A stretch of 64,000 nt of DNA from Sphingobacteriales bacterium. Lineage in GTDB: Bacteria; Bacteroidota; Bacteroidia; Chitinophagales; CAIOSU01. The notes beneath the pieces are model-generated. The model was not told the DNA's origin and ran no database searches. It was given only the letters and a program-made list of their open reading frames with translations. Shown piece after piece: positions 17,448 through 25,962 of this stretch (its first letter is position 1; every line of letters starts with the position of its first letter). A program made the translations under genes and the position numbers. The stretch lies in assembly GCA_027483645.1 (NCBI GenBank), contig JAIXUD010000007.1, forward strand, positions 1-64,000, read 5' to 3'.

Positions 17448-17481
17448 GTATTGTCGACCGTGGACCGTGGACTGTCGACCA
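17448..17481. repeat. GTCGACCGTGGACCGTGGAC repeat
   Basis: Member of the GTCCATGGTCC/GGACGATGG family in the gap between the Crp-like and SRPBCC genes. It forms a short hairpin (GTCGACC...). Confidence 0.55.
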
Positions 17482-17560
17482 AATAACTTCTTGATTTTTA
17501 TCAAGCGCACGCGTTCATTTTCAGGCCAACTTTGTAGTATCACTAAACAAACGATGTGTT

Positions 17561-18007
17561 ATGGAAAAGCAACCGAAAGAAGTTCGCACCCAAATAGTTA
17601 TCAATGCCCCTGCTGAGAAAGTATGGCAAATATTGACCGATTTTGCCCGATACCCCCAGTGGAACCCTTTTATCAAATCCATTACGGGCGAGCCTAAAGT
17701 GGGCAACACCATTACGGCACGCATAGAGCCGCCCGGCGCGCAGGGCATGACTTTTAAGCCTACCGTACTGGCATTTATAGCCAATAGAGAGTTCCGCTGG
17801 AAAGGCAAGTTGTTCGTAAAAGGCTTGTTTGATGGCGAGCACATCTTCCAGCTCACCCCTAATGCTGATGGTACCACTACCCTGCTGCACCGCGAAGTGT
17901 TTACGGGTATACTAGTACCGCTATTCGCCAAGATGCTTGATACCAATACACTGCAAGGCTTTCAGCAAATGAATGAAGCCTTAAAGTTGCGAGCTGAAGG
18001 TAATTGA
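17561..18007 (+). CDS. SRPBCC (START-like) domain protein
   Basis: 148-residue protein of the polyketide cyclase/START-like fold, which binds hydrophobic ligands in a helix-grip cavity. The start TQIVINAPAEKVWQILTDFARYPQWNPFI is the family hallmark. The rest alternates strands and ends in a long helix (TLQGFQQMNEALKLRAEG). No catalytic residue can be named. It stands alone after the Crp-like regulator, separated by a repeat, so joint regulation is uncertain. Confidence 0.88.
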   Translation: MEKQPKEVRTQIVINAPAEKVWQILTDFARYPQWNPFIKSITGEPKVGNTITARIEPPGAQGMTFKPTVLAFIANREFRWKGKLFVKGLFDGEHIFQLTPNADGTTTLLHREVFTGILVPLFAKMLDTNTLQGFQQMNEALKLRAEGN

Positions 18008-18027
18008 GGTTTGATAATTCATATTAC

Positions 18028-18336
18028 TTAACGTTGTACCATCAAAGGAAGTAATGCCCAAAATCTCTCAGGGCCGTATATGTAAGTGTATCTGCCCCAA
18101 TAATCAAAGGGATTATATGAAACTGATCCACAGCGCATTTTAGTGGCTTCTGAACAGAGATCATCCTGCCCTGAGTTTCTATCTATCACTTCAATGGCTG
18201 CCCGTTTATTGGGAAGTTCTGAAACCGTAATGATTTCAAGTCTAATGACCTCGGTGGGTGCCGGGGTTTGCGCTTTTAATTCCTGAGCAAAAAAGATTGC
18301 TAAATAGACGAAATACGATAATACAAAAATCTTCAT
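18028..18336 (-). CDS. Short secreted protein of unknown function
   Basis: 102 residues with a signal peptide (MKIFVLSYFVYLAIFFAQELKAQ) and a small mature domain with two Cys (DLCSEATKMRCGS) that could form a disulfide. No family recognised. It is convergent with the SRPBCC gene and upstream of a hairpin-rich gap. Moderate confidence because it is short. Confidence 0.55.
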   Translation of the reverse strand: MKIFVLSYFVYLAIFFAQELKAQTPAPTEVIRLEIITVSELPNKRAAIEVIDRNSGQDDLCSEATKMRCGSVSYNPFDYWGRYTYIYGPERFWALLPLMVQR

Positions 18337-18375
18337 GAAATCATTAACACAATCATGTAACTGGAGTAGATTGTT

Positions 18376-18425
18376 AACCCGCGTCCCCAGACGCGCGGTT
18401 GCTGATCCATGAGCCTCTGGCTCAC
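18376..18425. repeat. CCGCGTCCCCAGACGCG hairpin and GAGCCTCTGGCTC word
   Basis: Two small palindromes between the topoisomerase stop and the short secreted gene. The second is related to GAGCCTGTGGCTC inside the 8563-8693 element. Confidence 0.5.
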
Positions 18426-18435
18426 AAAACTACTA

Positions 18436-21387
18436 TTAAAACAAGCTCTGCTGGCCGCCATCCGTAGGTGGCTTGGTGGTTTTGGTGTTCTTTTTTACAT
18501 CCCATTCCACCTCGCTGCCAGTGCTTAGCATAGAGTCGTCGGGTTTAATATCACCTTTTCCCCGCTCTGTTTCTGTTTCTTTCTTTACCTCGGGCTTCGG
18601 CGGCTCAGGTTTAGGGGTTGATGGTGAGGTCGCTGGCTTGGCCAGTTCAACTGGTTTTTCTACTGGTTTGGGTGCGGCTTGCTTTGGGGCAGGTTTTTCT
18701 ACTGCTACGTCCTCATCCACTTCATCATCAGCTGTTTCATCATCAGCTGTTTCTGCCGCATCATCATCCTCGCTATCATCTTCGCTGGTAGCATCGTCGT
18801 TCAAGGTGTCGTCATCATCAGTATCATCGTCATCGCCACCCACAGGCATAACTTCCGGCTCAGGATCGGGGTCGCTGTCGAGAGCTTTAATGCTCACCAC
18901 ATCGTTTAGGCTAATGCGGTTGCCCAGCGCCTTCCATCCTTTTATATCGATAAAGTCTGCTAAGGCGACTAACTCTGTTTCCGGAGTTTTGGCTTTGCCC
19001 TTGGTTACTTTTACTTCTACATTCGGGCGGTTATCCAGCGTTACTAGCGTTAGCTTGCTTTCCTTCGCTTCGCTGATGAAGAGGTATTTCTGCCCTGGCT
19101 TGGTTTGCTCTATCAAGAAACGCTTCACAAAGTAGTTCTGCTTCTCGCCGTCGTAATGTATGGCAGTAACCACTTGATCTACATCTAGCTTCTGCAATAT
19201 TTTAATGTCGCCCAACTCGTAGCGGTTCGTCATTTCGAAGCCGGTTACCTCGTAGTGCCCATCTTTATAAATAACCAGTATCTTGTCGTCGCCCTCAAAA
19301 TTGCCCAGGTAGCGGCCACGCTCGTCCATATTCAAGCGCCCTACCGACTCATCCAACCATACATTTATACCCCCCAGCGTAGAAGTGCCCGAGGATATCT
19401 TCTCAATTTTCTTCACTGGGTACTTGGTAAGGGTATTACCCTTGCTGGTGCGGCCTTTTATCTCCAGGTGCGAGAAGTCGAATTCAAACTTCTTTACCCG
19501 GGCCAAGCTACCCAACGTAAGCTGCACGCCCACAATCTCCGCCTCGCCATTGGGGTTAGCGCTAAAGTAGAGCACCTTGCTGGACTTACTGCCTTGGGTT
19601 ACGTCGTATTCTTTGTCGCGGGTTACGGCTGGTACCGCGAAACGTTTTACAAACGCGCGCTTGCTCTTGGTATCCCAATAAGCAGCGTTGTATATCATGC
19701 GCTCGTCTCCCTTCTTCCAAACCCCGGCATAGATGATACCCTTGCCTACGAAAGCCTTCTCGCTCACACGGGTTACCTGGTAGCGGCCATCTTCTAGGAA
19801 AACAATCACATCATCAATATCCGAGCAATCACCAATGTATTCGTCCTTCTTCATACCGTAGCCAATGAAACCCTCTTCGCGGTTCACATATAGCTTTTGG
19901 TTGGCCACTGCTACTTGCGCTGCCTGTATATTATCAAACTGGCGTATCTCCGTTTTGCGGTGGCGGCCCTTGCCGAATTTATCTTTCAGACGCTGGTAGT
20001 AGGCAATCGCATAGTCGGTAAGGTGTTTCAGGTGGTATTTTACCTGCTTCAGTTCCTCTTCTAACTTTTTAATATGCTCATCGGCCTTGAAGGCATCAAA
20101 CTTAGAGATACGCTTGATGCGGATTTCGGTAAGCCTGATGATATCCTCCTCGGTAATCTCGCGATAAAATATGCTCTTGTGCGGCTCCAAACCACGGTCG
20201 ATAGCGCTGATAACACCTTCCCAAGTTTCTTCTTCCTCAATATCACGGTAAATGCGGTTCTCAATAAATATCTTCTCTAGCGATGCAAAGTGCCACTTTT
20301 CTTCCAGTGCCTTTTTCTCAATCTCCAGCTCGCGGCGCAGCAGTTCTTTGGTTTGGAACGTGCATAGGCGCAGTATCTCGTTTACGTTGAGGAAGTGCGG
20401 CTTATCTTGAATGATAATACAGGCGTTGGGCGAGATACTCACCTCGCACTCCGTAAAGGCAAAGAGCGCATCAATGGTTACGTCCGGCGAAATACCTGGT
20501 GCCAGCTCAATTACTACCTCCACATCGGCAGCAGTGTTATCCACCACCTTCTTAATCTTAATTTTACCCTTATCATTGGCTTTGATGATGCTATCAATCA
20601 AGCTGGTAGTAGTAGTACCGAAGGGTATTTCCCTTATGATAAGGGTCTTTTTATCGGGTGCCTCAATTTTGGCGCGAACCTTTACACGGCCGCCACGGGC
20701 ACCGCCATTATATTCGGCTACATCTACCGAGCCACCGGTAAGAAAGTCAGGATAGATGATAACGTTCTCGCCCTTCAATATCGCAATGGAGCCATCAATC
20801 AACTCTATAAAGTTGTGGGGCAGTACCTTGGTGGCCAAGCCAACCGCAATACCCTCCACACCATGTGCCAGCAGCAGCGGGAATTTCATGGGCAGGGTAA
20901 CCGGCTCGCGCTTACGTCCGTCGTAGGAGAGTTGCCACTCAGTAGTATTGTCGTTAAAGGCAACTTCCAGCGCAAACTTGCTCAGGCGCGCCTCGATGTA
21001 ACGCGGGGCTGCTGAGCCGTCGCCAGTGCGGATGTCGCCCCAGTTACCTTGGGTTTCTATTAAAAGGTCTTTCTGCCCGAGGTTTACCATGGCATCGCCG
21101 ATGGAGGCATCGCCGTGGGGGTGGTACTGCATCGTCTGCCCGATGGTGTTGGCCACCTTATTGAAACGGCCATCGTCCATCTCCTTCATGGCATGAAGGA
21201 TGCGGCGCTGCACCGGCTTCAGGCCATCTTCAATGGCAGGCACAGCACGCTCGAGGATTACGTAAGAGGCGTAATCCAGAAACCAATCCTTATACATACC
21301 GCCCACCGCCACCGAGCCCGATAGTTGCTCGCCGTCGCCAGTTGGTTGTATCTCGTCTGCAGGTAGGTCTTCTAACTCTTCACTCAT
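18436..21387 (-). CDS. parC: DNA topoisomerase IV/gyrase subunit A with long acidic tail
   Basis: 983 residues from ATG 21385-21387; the track adds 16 residues read from a repeat. Type IIA topoisomerase A subunit that cuts and rejoins both strands through an active-site Tyr, here in APRYIEARLS. ILERAVPAIEDGLKPVQRRI is the N-terminal signature. The six-bladed C-terminal domain lacks the gyrase QRRGGKG box, which favours a ParC-type role. After it come about 70 residues dominated by Asp/Glu, then a Pro/Lys/Ala-rich stretch and a basic end (KKNTKTTKPP). The ParE partner is not in the window. A minus-strand TATCTTTG box (21488-21495) predicts a leader of about 100 nt filled with two word-repeat families. 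Confidence 0.9.
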   Translation of the reverse strand: MSEELEDLPADEIQPTGDGEQLSGSVAVGGMYKDWFLDYASYVILERAVPAIEDGLKPVQRRILHAMKEMDDGRFNKVANTIGQTMQYHPHGDASIGDAMVNLGQKDLLIETQGNWGDIRTGDGSAAPRYIEARLSKFALEVAFNDNTTEWQLSYDGRKREPVTLPMKFPLLLAHGVEGIAVGLATKVLPHNFIELIDGSIAILKGENVIIYPDFLTGGSVDVAEYNGGARGGRVKVRAKIEAPDKKTLIIREIPFGTTTTSLIDSIIKANDKGKIKIKKVVDNTAADVEVVIELAPGISPDVTIDALFAFTECEVSISPNACIIIQDKPHFLNVNEILRLCTFQTKELLRRELEIEKKALEEKWHFASLEKIFIENRIYRDIEEEETWEGVISAIDRGLEPHKSIFYREITEEDIIRLTEIRIKRISKFDAFKADEHIKKLEEELKQVKYHLKHLTDYAIAYYQRLKDKFGKGRHRKTEIRQFDNIQAAQVAVANQKLYVNREEGFIGYGMKKDEYIGDCSDIDDVIVFLEDGRYQVTRVSEKAFVGKGIIYAGVWKKGDERMIYNAAYWDTKSKRAFVKRFAVPAVTRDKEYDVTQGSKSSKVLYFSANPNGEAEIVGVQLTLGSLARVKKFEFDFSHLEIKGRTSKGNTLTKYPVKKIEKISSGTSTLGGINVWLDESVGRLNMDERGRYLGNFEGDDKILVIYKDGHYEVTGFEMTNRYELGDIKILQKLDVDQVVTAIHYDGEKQNYFVKRFLIEQTKPGQKYLFISEAKESKLTLVTLDNRPNVEVKVTKGKAKTPETELVALADFIDIKGWKALGNRISLNDVVSIKALDSDPDPEPEVMPVGGDDDDTDDDDTLNDDATSEDDSEDDDAAETADDETADDEVDEDVAVEKPAPKQAAPKPVEKPVELAKPATSPSTPKPEPPKPEVKKETETERGKGDIKPDDSMLSTGSEVEWDVKKNTKTTKPPTDGGQQSLF

Positions 21388-21390
21388 GGT

Positions 21391-21480
21391 TTGATGTACA
21401 ATGTACGATGTACGAAGTACAATGTATTTTGGCACTCAACGCACCGCTACTTGATACTTGATACTCACTACTTGATACTA
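21391..21480. repeat. Two word-repeat families in the topoisomerase leader
   Basis: 21391-21425 carries TGTACAATGTACGATGTACGAAG words, shared with the tetR leader. 21447-21480 carries CTACTTGATACTTGATACTC words, 31 bases of which are the exact inverse of 2657-2687. Confidence 0.75.
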
Positions 21481-21487
21481 ATCGAAG

Positions 21488-21495
21488 CAAAGATA
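21488..21495 (-). promoter_or_regulatory. -7 box TATCTTTG for parC
   Basis: The minus strand reads TATCTTTG, a perfect TAnnTTTG. Transcription would begin around 21480, placing both repeat families inside the 5' leader. Confidence 0.5.
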
Positions 21496-21630
21496 ACACC
21501 CCTTTTGGCTATTTTATTTAGTAGATAATAACAATAGGGTGTGGGAAACGTGGATTGGGTGGATGATTGAGAAAACGACATTACCCAACATTTCGTTTGG
21601 CATTATCTATATTTATATCAAAAGAAAGCA

Positions 21631-22458
21631 TTGCTTAGGGCGACACTTATTTTCTTAATGATAATGCAATTGCTAGCTTGCCAGCAAGTGCCTAAGCCAT
21701 TAGCAATAACCGATATCCTATTCCCCAACCCAGAGCGCGATGCTTTGAGAGCAAACGGTATCAGAGAAATAGTGGCGTTTTGCGCTTCTACTGGTGGGTG
21801 TTTCAATAATCCAGACATTACGAACGACGACACCTTCAACATATCCTACTATGATACGCTGGGAAATTTACTGTTTGAAGACCCAGTAAATATGTTTGGG
21901 GCAGTTGATGAGCACCATTGGTATAATCATTTGGGCTGGGAAATTATTGACTACGAATATAACGACCACGACTATTTTTATCTGTATAGTTATGATTCTA
22001 CCGAACGGAAGCTCTTCCAGTACTATTATATGCGGCCACCTCAATGCATAGTTGCCGTCTGGGATTTTGATGAAAAAGGTAGGCCGATTCGCTCATTTAA
22101 TTGGGCTTCAGAAACAACTTTTGTATATGATAGCTTGGGCAGGATAATACTGAAAAATCAAGTTTATTTTGCTGACTTCCTAGCTGAACACAGGGGAAAG
22201 TTCGGCAGCCAGATAAAAACGGAATACCATTATCAAGGCACCACTTCCTTACTCACCCAAATAACATATACGCAACTGGATACCACCAACGCTCTTATGC
22301 GCCACAGCTACATAAAATACTATGATGCACAAGGGCTACCGATAACAAAAAAAGAGCAAGATGGATTAGAATTAAGGTATAACTTGCACAAAACCACTAC
22401 TTGGGAACGGGATGATAGAAAGGAACGACAATCTTTTCCAGAACCCTTTAATAAATAG
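21631..22458 (+). CDS. Lipoprotein with YD-like repeats, unknown function
   Basis: 275 residues from a TTG; later ATGs would leave too short a signal. The signal ends in LLACQQ, a lipobox with Cys18, so it should be lipid-anchored. The mature part has several YD-like beta motifs (WDFDEKGRPIRSF, TFVYDSLGRIILKN, KYYDAQGLPITK), as in short RHS-type sheets, but no toxin or peptidase domain. It is followed 40 bases later by a two-helix membrane protein; a joint role is possible. Related in style to the secreted proteins at 11574 and 57438. Confidence 0.65.
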   Translation: MLRATLIFLMIMQLLACQQVPKPLAITDILFPNPERDALRANGIREIVAFCASTGGCFNNPDITNDDTFNISYYDTLGNLLFEDPVNMFGAVDEHHWYNHLGWEIIDYEYNDHDYFYLYSYDSTERKLFQYYYMRPPQCIVAVWDFDEKGRPIRSFNWASETTFVYDSLGRIILKNQVYFADFLAEHRGKFGSQIKTEYHYQGTTSLLTQITYTQLDTTNALMRHSYIKYYDAQGLPITKKEQDGLELRYNLHKTTTWERDDRKERQSFPEPFNK

Positions 22459-22497
22459 CCTTCTGGCTAATTCTCTATATTTACAAAAAAGGCAATA

Positions 22498-23007
22498 ATG
22501 ATATTACCCCATGACCATGTAGTTTATGAAACCAACCTTACGCCCCAAGAAGTATTTGAGCGACTGGATCTAATAATTGATAATCAAAACGATTCATTTT
22601 ACTTCCCATCCCGCTCGTCCAAACGTTTTTCCGGTAAATGGAAATCCAAAACCCAGTTTCGCATTTTTAGAAACATTAAGTACAAAAATAGCTTTCTCCC
22701 ACTGTTGCATGGCACTATTGAGCCAACGCCCAATGGCAGCCGTGTGGCTATAAAATTTCGACTGGCAGTGTTTATCAAAACCTTCTCTATAATATGGCTG
22801 TCGGGGATTACTTTTTTTACGGGGGCGGTTATATATAGAGTGGCCGAAACTGGATTGAACCGCGAAAATGTTATTGGACCACTTTTAGTTGTATTCTTTT
22901 ACATGTTTTTCTTCTTCCTGTCTTGGTTTGCTTTCGGGAACGAAGCCGACGGTACTAAAGATTACCTGAAGAAATTGCTGGAAGCTAAAGTTATAAAACG
23001 CAAATAG
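22498..23007 (+). CDS. Membrane protein of unknown function, two helices
   Basis: 169 residues. The N-terminal 100 residues are soluble, with basic and aromatic residues (FYFPSRSSKRFSGKWKSK). Two hydrophobic helices follow (about 93-115 and 128-148), then a short basic tail. No family recognised. A TATATTTAC box about 15 bases before the ATG gives it its own promoter. It sits between a lipoprotein and a DsbA-like gene. Confidence 0.6.
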   Translation: MILPHDHVVYETNLTPQEVFERLDLIIDNQNDSFYFPSRSSKRFSGKWKSKTQFRIFRNIKYKNSFLPLLHGTIEPTPNGSRVAIKFRLAVFIKTFSIIWLSGITFFTGAVIYRVAETGLNRENVIGPLLVVFFYMFFFFLSWFAFGNEADGTKDYLKKLLEAKVIKRK

Positions 23008-23063
23008 TTGTTGGCACCTTTTGCCAACCTTCAATGTTACAACATTCAACTAGCTTTGATTTT

Positions 23064-23771
23064 ATGAAAGTAGAAATTTGGTCGGACGTGATGTGTCCGT
23101 TTTGTTATATCGGCAAGCGCAAGTTTGAGCAGGCGCTTGGCCAATTTGATAATGCCCAAGACGTAAAAATTGAGTGGCACAGCTTTATGCTAGACCCTGA
23201 TATGAAGGCCGACGGCAACACCACCGTGTATCAATACCTAGCCGATCGGAAGGGTATGAGCCTAGAGCAGAGCAAACAAATGCACCAGAACGTGGCCAAT
23301 ATGGCTAAGGAAGCGGGGCTTACTTACAATTTTGACAAGGCCATTAAAGCCAACTCATTCGATGCGCACCGGTTGAGCCAACTGGCCAAGCAAGATGGAT
23401 TGGATGATGCCGCCGAGGAAGCTTTGTTTAAAGCCTACTTTACCGATGGCAAAAATATTGCCGACCACACGGTGCTCACCGAAATAGGCAAACAGATAGG
23501 ATTAGATGGCAGCAAAGTAGCCGAGGTATTGGCTAGCGATGCCTATGCGCAAGACGTATGGGCCGATGTAAAAGAAGCTCAAAGTATTGGCGTGCGAGGT
23601 GTGCCCTTCTTCGTTATCAATAGAAAATATGCAGTGAGCGGTGCACAACCTAGTGAGCAGTTTCTGCAAGTGCTTAATACCGCCTTCGCCGAATGGAAAC
23701 AGGAAAACCCCACTAAACTATTGCAGGTGCAAAATGGCCAAAGCTGCGATGTGGATGGCAATTGCGATTGA
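23064..23771 (+). CDS. DsbA-family (FrnE-like) oxidoreductase
   Basis: 235-residue thioredoxin-fold protein without a signal peptide, so cytoplasmic. It starts MKVEIWSDVMCPFCYIGKR with the redox motif CPFC. A helical insertion follows, and the cis-Pro loop is IGVRGVPFFVINRKYAVSGA. This is the FrnE type, linked in other bacteria to oxidative-stress tolerance or polyketide tailoring. The C-terminus carries two further Cys (SCDVDGNCD), an unusual extra pair. The track start ten residues upstream is not needed; ATG 23064 gives the normal family N-terminus. Confidence 0.88.
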   Translation: MKVEIWSDVMCPFCYIGKRKFEQALGQFDNAQDVKIEWHSFMLDPDMKADGNTTVYQYLADRKGMSLEQSKQMHQNVANMAKEAGLTYNFDKAIKANSFDAHRLSQLAKQDGLDDAAEEALFKAYFTDGKNIADHTVLTEIGKQIGLDGSKVAEVLASDAYAQDVWADVKEAQSIGVRGVPFFVINRKYAVSGAQPSEQFLQVLNTAFAEWKQENPTKLLQVQNGQSCDVDGNCD

Positions 23772-23782
23772 GTGAAGGCAAT

Positions 23783-23830
23783 AAAAAAGGGCTAAAACTG
23801 CTCCGCGGTTAGCGGGGTTGCTTTAGCCCT
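23783..23830 (-). terminator. Hairpin terminator, T-run on the minus strand
   Basis: AGGGCTAAA (23788-23796) pairs with TTTAGCCCT (23822-23830), with an inner CCGC/GCGG stem. Read on the minus strand it is followed by TTTTTT; on the plus strand there is no T-run. Its polarity does not suit the upstream plus-strand gene, so it may act in both directions or against antisense transcription. Confidence 0.55.
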
Positions 23831-24042
23831 CCCAGTTGTCGGACTGTCTTGGAAAATGTCTTTTGTCGTTATTGAGACATTAAGATAGGTCTTTTAACGT
23901 AGAAATTTATGCGCAAGGGCAAAAATTTAACATTTCCGATACCTCGTTTTAAGTTGCTACTGCTACTTGCTACCACAGCTCGCAAATAGAACTTGCTTAA
24001 GTTAAATTGCTATCGTGGTTATAACATTGCAACTATTCGTGT

Positions 24043-24050
24043 TAGTTTTG
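24043..24050 (+). promoter_or_regulatory. -7 box TAGTTTTG, five bases before the dedA ATG
   Basis: Perfect TAnnTTTG ending at 24050 with the ATG at 24056. Transcription would begin at or within one or two bases of the start codon, giving a leaderless mRNA. Confidence 0.5.
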
Positions 24051-24055
24051 CCGCT

Positions 24056-24706
24056 ATGTCATACCTCAAGGAATTTTTAGACTTTTTTCTTCATTTGGAT
24101 GTGCATCTTAATGATTGGGCGGCGGAATACGGCGCACTCACCTACATCATTTTGTTTCTGATTATCTTTATTGAGACGGGTCTAATAGTAATGCCCTTCT
24201 TACCCGGCGATTCGTTGCTGTTTGCTTGTGGCGCGCTTGCGGCTACTGATGGCAGCCCCCTCAATGTTTTCTTGTTGTTCATAATTATGTTCGTTGCAGC
24301 CGTTTTGGGCGATACCGTTAACTACTCCATTGGCAATTACGTCGGGCCTAAGGTCTTTAAGCGCGATTATCGATTCTTCAAACGAGAGTATCTGCTCAAA
24401 ACCGAGGCTTTCTATGAAAAATACGGTGGTAAAACCATTATTATTGCGCGCTTTATACCTATCATACGCACGTTTGCACCGTTTGTGGCGGGCGTAGGTA
24501 CCATGAAATACAGCCGCTTTATTGCCTACAATGTTATCGGTGCCTTCCTTTGGGTAGCGGGCTTTTTAATTATCGGCTATCTGTTTGGCAACCTACCGGC
24601 GGTGAAGAAGAACTTTACCTTGGTTATTTTCGGTATCATCTTCCTATCCATTTTACCTCCATTTATTGAGTACTTCCGTAACAGGAATTTGAAGCCGAAG
24701 GTGTAG
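24056..24706 (+). CDS. DedA-family membrane protein
   Basis: 216 residues from ATG 24056. DedA/SNARE-associated family protein of the inner membrane, in other bacteria needed for membrane lipid flipping and proton-motive-force balance. Hallmarks: FIETGLIVMPFLPGDSLLF, the glycine-rich GDTVNYSIGNYVG, and FIPIIRTFAPFVAGVGTM with the conserved Arg after the amphipathic loop. About five hydrophobic segments. The 21-residue track extension includes the -7 box and is not coding. It stands alone with its own promoter. Confidence 0.92.
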   Translation: MSYLKEFLDFFLHLDVHLNDWAAEYGALTYIILFLIIFIETGLIVMPFLPGDSLLFACGALAATDGSPLNVFLLFIIMFVAAVLGDTVNYSIGNYVGPKVFKRDYRFFKREYLLKTEAFYEKYGGKTIIIARFIPIIRTFAPFVAGVGTMKYSRFIAYNVIGAFLWVAGFLIIGYLFGNLPAVKKNFTLVIFGIIFLSILPPFIEYFRNRNLKPKV

Positions 24707-24776
24707 TTTTTGAACTGACTGTGCGCTCATATTTTTATAGACAATCTCAAGGTTTTTAGCGTAATTAGGATATCCT

Positions 24777-25151
24777 ATGGAGAAATTACGCGCGGATAAG
24801 TGGCTGTGGGCGGTGCGGGTGTTTAAAACCCGCAGCGTAGCGGCCGATGCCTGCAATGCAGGCAAGGTGAAACTGGAGGGCGACAGCATAAAGCCCGCTA
24901 AAGAGCTGAAGGTGGGCGACACCGTGCAGATAACCCGAGAGCAGCAACGCTTAGTATACAAGATTATAAAGCTGATTGACAAGCGCGTTGGTGCCCCCGA
25001 AGCCCAAGCCTGCTACGAAGATATTACCCCACCTGAACAACAAGAAGGCAAGCTGCCCTCCGTATTCCTATTCCCTAACCGAGATCGTGGAGCTGGCCGC
25101 CCCACCAAAAAAGAGCGTCGAGATATGGGGAAGTTGCGGGGGGATAAATGA
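24777..25151 (+). CDS. S4-domain RNA-binding protein (Hsp15-like)
   Basis: 124 residues. The N-terminal half is a clear S4 RNA-binding domain (RADKWLWAVRVFKTRSVAADAC, then VKLEGDSIKPAKELKVGDTV), followed by a basic tail (GAGRPTKKERRDMGKL). Hsp15 of E. coli has this layout and rescues stalled 50S subunits carrying nascent chains. The Bacteroidota members are assigned by similarity only. It is about 70 bases after dedA on the same strand and ends in a GGACGATGGACGATACC repeat word. Confidence 0.88.
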   Translation: MEKLRADKWLWAVRVFKTRSVAADACNAGKVKLEGDSIKPAKELKVGDTVQITREQQRLVYKIIKLIDKRVGAPEAQACYEDITPPEQQEGKLPSVFLFPNRDRGAGRPTKKERRDMGKLRGDK

Positions 25152-25212
25152 TTTTTGGACGATGGACGATACCCTGAAAGCAAACGAAAATATTATAATT
25201 TAGTAGGTGAAA

Positions 25213-25731
25213 ATGAAAGAAACAGGCATTGACATAGAAATAGATAAACTCACCAATTCCATTCAGAATGCTGTAACTGGGGATGTTTTTCAAACGGAGA
25301 TTTCCCTTTTAACTAAGGCGGAAATCAAACTTATTATTAAGAAAAATGGTTGGTTGTTTAATTGGGTGCAAGAATATAAGGCGCCAGAAAAAGAGGTGTA
25401 TAAACTTACTATTTTAAACAATTCAGCAATTGTTCAAGGTATAGTGAGCTTAGAAATAAAAGCTGATCATGTTTACATGCATTTAATTGAAAGTGCTATT
25501 TTTAATAAGGGAAAGGATAAGGTTTATTTAGGGGTACCGGGAAATTTGGTAGCCTTTGCTTGTAAACTATCCTTTCAACGAGGTCATGAAGGCAATGTAG
25601 CTTTTGTATCTAAGTCAAACTTGATTCAACATTACATTGATGTTCTAGGCGCAGTTCACGTGGGAGGAAGGATTATGATTGTTGACAAAACCGCAGCACT
25701 GAAGTTGATTGAAAAGTACTTTAAAAACTGA
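25213..25731 (+). CDS. Unknown protein, possibly acetyltransferase-like, first gene of a pair
   Basis: 172 residues from ATG 25213 (GTG 25207 is an alternative). The second half (VYLGVPGNLVAFACKLSFQR, then NLIQHYIDVLGAVHVGGRIM and DKTAALKLIEKYF) resembles the acetyl-CoA-binding half of GNAT folds, in which a V/G-rich strand is followed by a helix and a late YxxxGA segment. The match is loose and no catalytic residue is certain. DNA is AT-rich against the neighbouring genes. Four bases after its stop begins a 56-residue basic protein, so the two form an operon. Confidence 0.65.
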   Translation: MKETGIDIEIDKLTNSIQNAVTGDVFQTEISLLTKAEIKLIIKKNGWLFNWVQEYKAPEKEVYKLTILNNSAIVQGIVSLEIKADHVYMHLIESAIFNKGKDKVYLGVPGNLVAFACKLSFQRGHEGNVAFVSKSNLIQHYIDVLGAVHVGGRIMIVDKTAALKLIEKYFKN

Positions 25732-25735
25732 CAAA

Positions 25736-25906
25736 ATGAAAAATTCAAAAAAATATTTGGATGTTGATTTTATTGGTGGAGAAAAACCCTTGACAGCGGA
25801 AGAACAAAAAACAATTTCCACTTACATAGCAAATAATAAAGTGGGAACCGTAAAAAAACAGTTGCGGAAGATTCGCAACAAAAGGATACAGAAAAAAGAT
25901 GCGTAA
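25736..25906 (+). CDS. 56-residue basic protein, second gene of the pair
   Basis: Begins MKNSKKYLDVDFIGGEKPLT and ends with a strongly basic helix (VKKQLRKIRNKRIQKKD). The track start nine residues upstream overlaps the first gene and is unlikely. Proteins of this form follow GNAT-like genes in other Bacteroidota in my recollection, but I cannot name a family. The pair has the size and layout of a two-gene toxin-antitoxin or protein-partner module, with the small gene second, which is atypical for an antitoxin. Confidence 0.6.
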   Translation: MKNSKKYLDVDFIGGEKPLTAEEQKTISTYIANNKVGTVKKQLRKIRNKRIQKKDA

Positions 25907-25962
25907 CAATAGATACCAATATCGAGACACAGGGTCTTTCTTCTCCTAACACCCACTTAGCA

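Noticed and set aside
21388-21435. N-terminal extension of the topoisomerase subunit
   Set aside because: Read from a GTACGATGTAC repeat; the same happens in the tetR gene (5950-6009).
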